Below, piece by piece: positions 34,475 through 34,930 of a stretch of 34,930 bases of DNA. Made by a program: the position numbers and the translations under genes. The stretch spans positions 20,610 through 55,539 of the forward strand of contig MEKT01000002.1 of assembly GCA_001767435.1 (NCBI GenBank), in the 5' to 3' direction. The notes under the pieces were generated by a model. It was not told the origin of the DNA, did not search any database, and was given only the letters and a program-made list of their open reading frames with translations. Source of the stretch: Acidobacteria bacterium RIFCSPLOWO2_02_FULL_65_29 (GTDB lineage: Bacteria > Acidobacteriota > Vicinamibacteria > Vicinamibacterales > CAVVIG01). Position 1 is the stretch's first letter; each line of letters begins with the position of its first letter.

Positions 34475-34930
34475 ATGTATTACGACGACTATTACGGCTT
34501 CAAGCCCTATGTCTCAGTCGGTGCTCGACGGGCTCAAGCCGCGCGCGAACTGGCGAAGCTCCGGAAGAAGGGCCGCACGATATCGCCGGTCGTGATCGAA
34601 GGTCGCACGATCGCAGGAACGTTCTGGGGCAAAGCCTGGTGCGACAACCTCGAACGCTATAGCGACTACGCGAATCGGCTACCGCGCGGGCGGACCTACG
34701 TGCGTAACGGATCGGTGGTCGATCTGCAGGTCGGGCCTGGCCGCGTCACGGCGCTCGTCAGCGGTTCGACGATGTACGACGTGAAGGTGACGGTCGGACC
34801 GGTGCCGCGAGCCCGCTGGAGCGCCATCTGCGAGGACTGCTCGGGCGCCATCGACTCGCTCGTCGAGCTCCTGCAGGGACGCTTCTCGAAGGGCGTCATG
34901 ACGCGTCTCTGCGAGGAGAAGACGGGGCTG
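34475..34930 (+). CDS. SWIM zinc-finger protein (3' end cut by window edge)
   Basis: 152 residues are present, starting MYYDDYYGFKPYVSVGARRAQ, two bases after the helicase stop codon. The segments GRTIAGTFWGKAWCDNLERYSDYANRLPRGRTYVRNGSVVDLQV and GSTMYDVKVTV are typical of the N-terminal part of bacterial SWIM-domain proteins that accompany SNF2 helicases. The zinc-binding CxCx(n)CxH itself would lie beyond the window. The tight spacing implies one operon with the helicase and a joint role on DNA, which is inferred from recurrent pairing in bacteria. Confidence 0.85.
   Translation, partial: MYYDDYYGFKPYVSVGARRAQAARELAKLRKKGRTISPVVIEGRTIAGTFWGKAWCDNLERYSDYANRLPRGRTYVRNGSVVDLQVGPGRVTALVSGSTMYDVKVTVGPVPRARWSAICEDCSGAIDSLVELLQGRFSKGVMTRLCEEKTGL

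Overview
This is a high-GC bacterial chromosomal window with short intergenic gaps and many secreted proteins. The gene set points to an Acidobacteriota-type organism, perhaps near the Vicinamibacteria: an ABC permease of the duplicated-orphan (ADOP) type without its own ATPase, a fused MFS/spermidine-synthase/TPR protein, an M64 peptidase and abundant REP-like palindromes. That assignment is inference from gene content; no rRNA or other marker gene is present.

Layout. 1-3018 (minus): eboD-eboE-eboC, a translationally coupled part of the Ebo cluster, cut by the left edge. 3201-4683 (plus): a secreted YdjY-like protein and a GNAT acetyltransferase. 4694-5389 (minus): a Phd/PIN toxin-antitoxin pair with a readable promoter and operator. 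5404-6374 (minus): a secreted GlcG/HbpS-like protein and a DUF2892/YgaP-like membrane protein, separated by REP-like hairpins. 6554-12269 (minus): a complete tripartite RND efflux operon (TolC-like, MFP, RND). 12385-13331 (plus): an ECF sigma factor with an overlapping zinc-finger anti-sigma factor, followed by the MFS-SpeE-TPR fusion to 16586. 16591-20953 (minus): an APC permease and the ADOP-type permease. 21073-24890 (plus): a small membrane protein, a methyltransferase, a NUDT19-like NUDIX hydrolase and an M64 peptidase. 25057-26655 (plus): a histone-H1-like protein and a Tat-exported DSD1-family PLP enzyme. 26702-31591 (plus): a run of exported proteins (PAP2 phosphatase, kinase-fold-like protein, metallo-beta-lactamase hydrolase, NHL beta-propeller). 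31711-34930 (plus): an SNF2 helicase and a SWIM zinc-finger protein cut by the right edge.

The least expected content is the repeat layer. (1) Six loci carry short tandem repeats with a period of exactly 7 bp but different sequences (CGACTAA/G twice, CGAGAGT, CACTTTT, and two inverted purine/pyrimidine pairs). They sit at gene borders and often supply the last codons or the stop codon of the neighbouring gene. (2) A mobile, REPIN/MITE-like element occurs twice in opposite orientations with an identical 85-bp core length. A compensatory change preserves its terminal inverted repeat, and one copy lies in frame inside the PAP2 gene. (3) GGACT/AGTCC- and GGTCT/AGACC-type hairpins recur between genes, and a 42-bp unit with such a hairpin is duplicated in frame inside the methyltransferase. 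No element-encoded transposase is visible in the window.

Starts were chosen by eye from Shine-Dalgarno sites, overlaps and family N-termini. Functions are family-level assignments from motifs, not from database searches.
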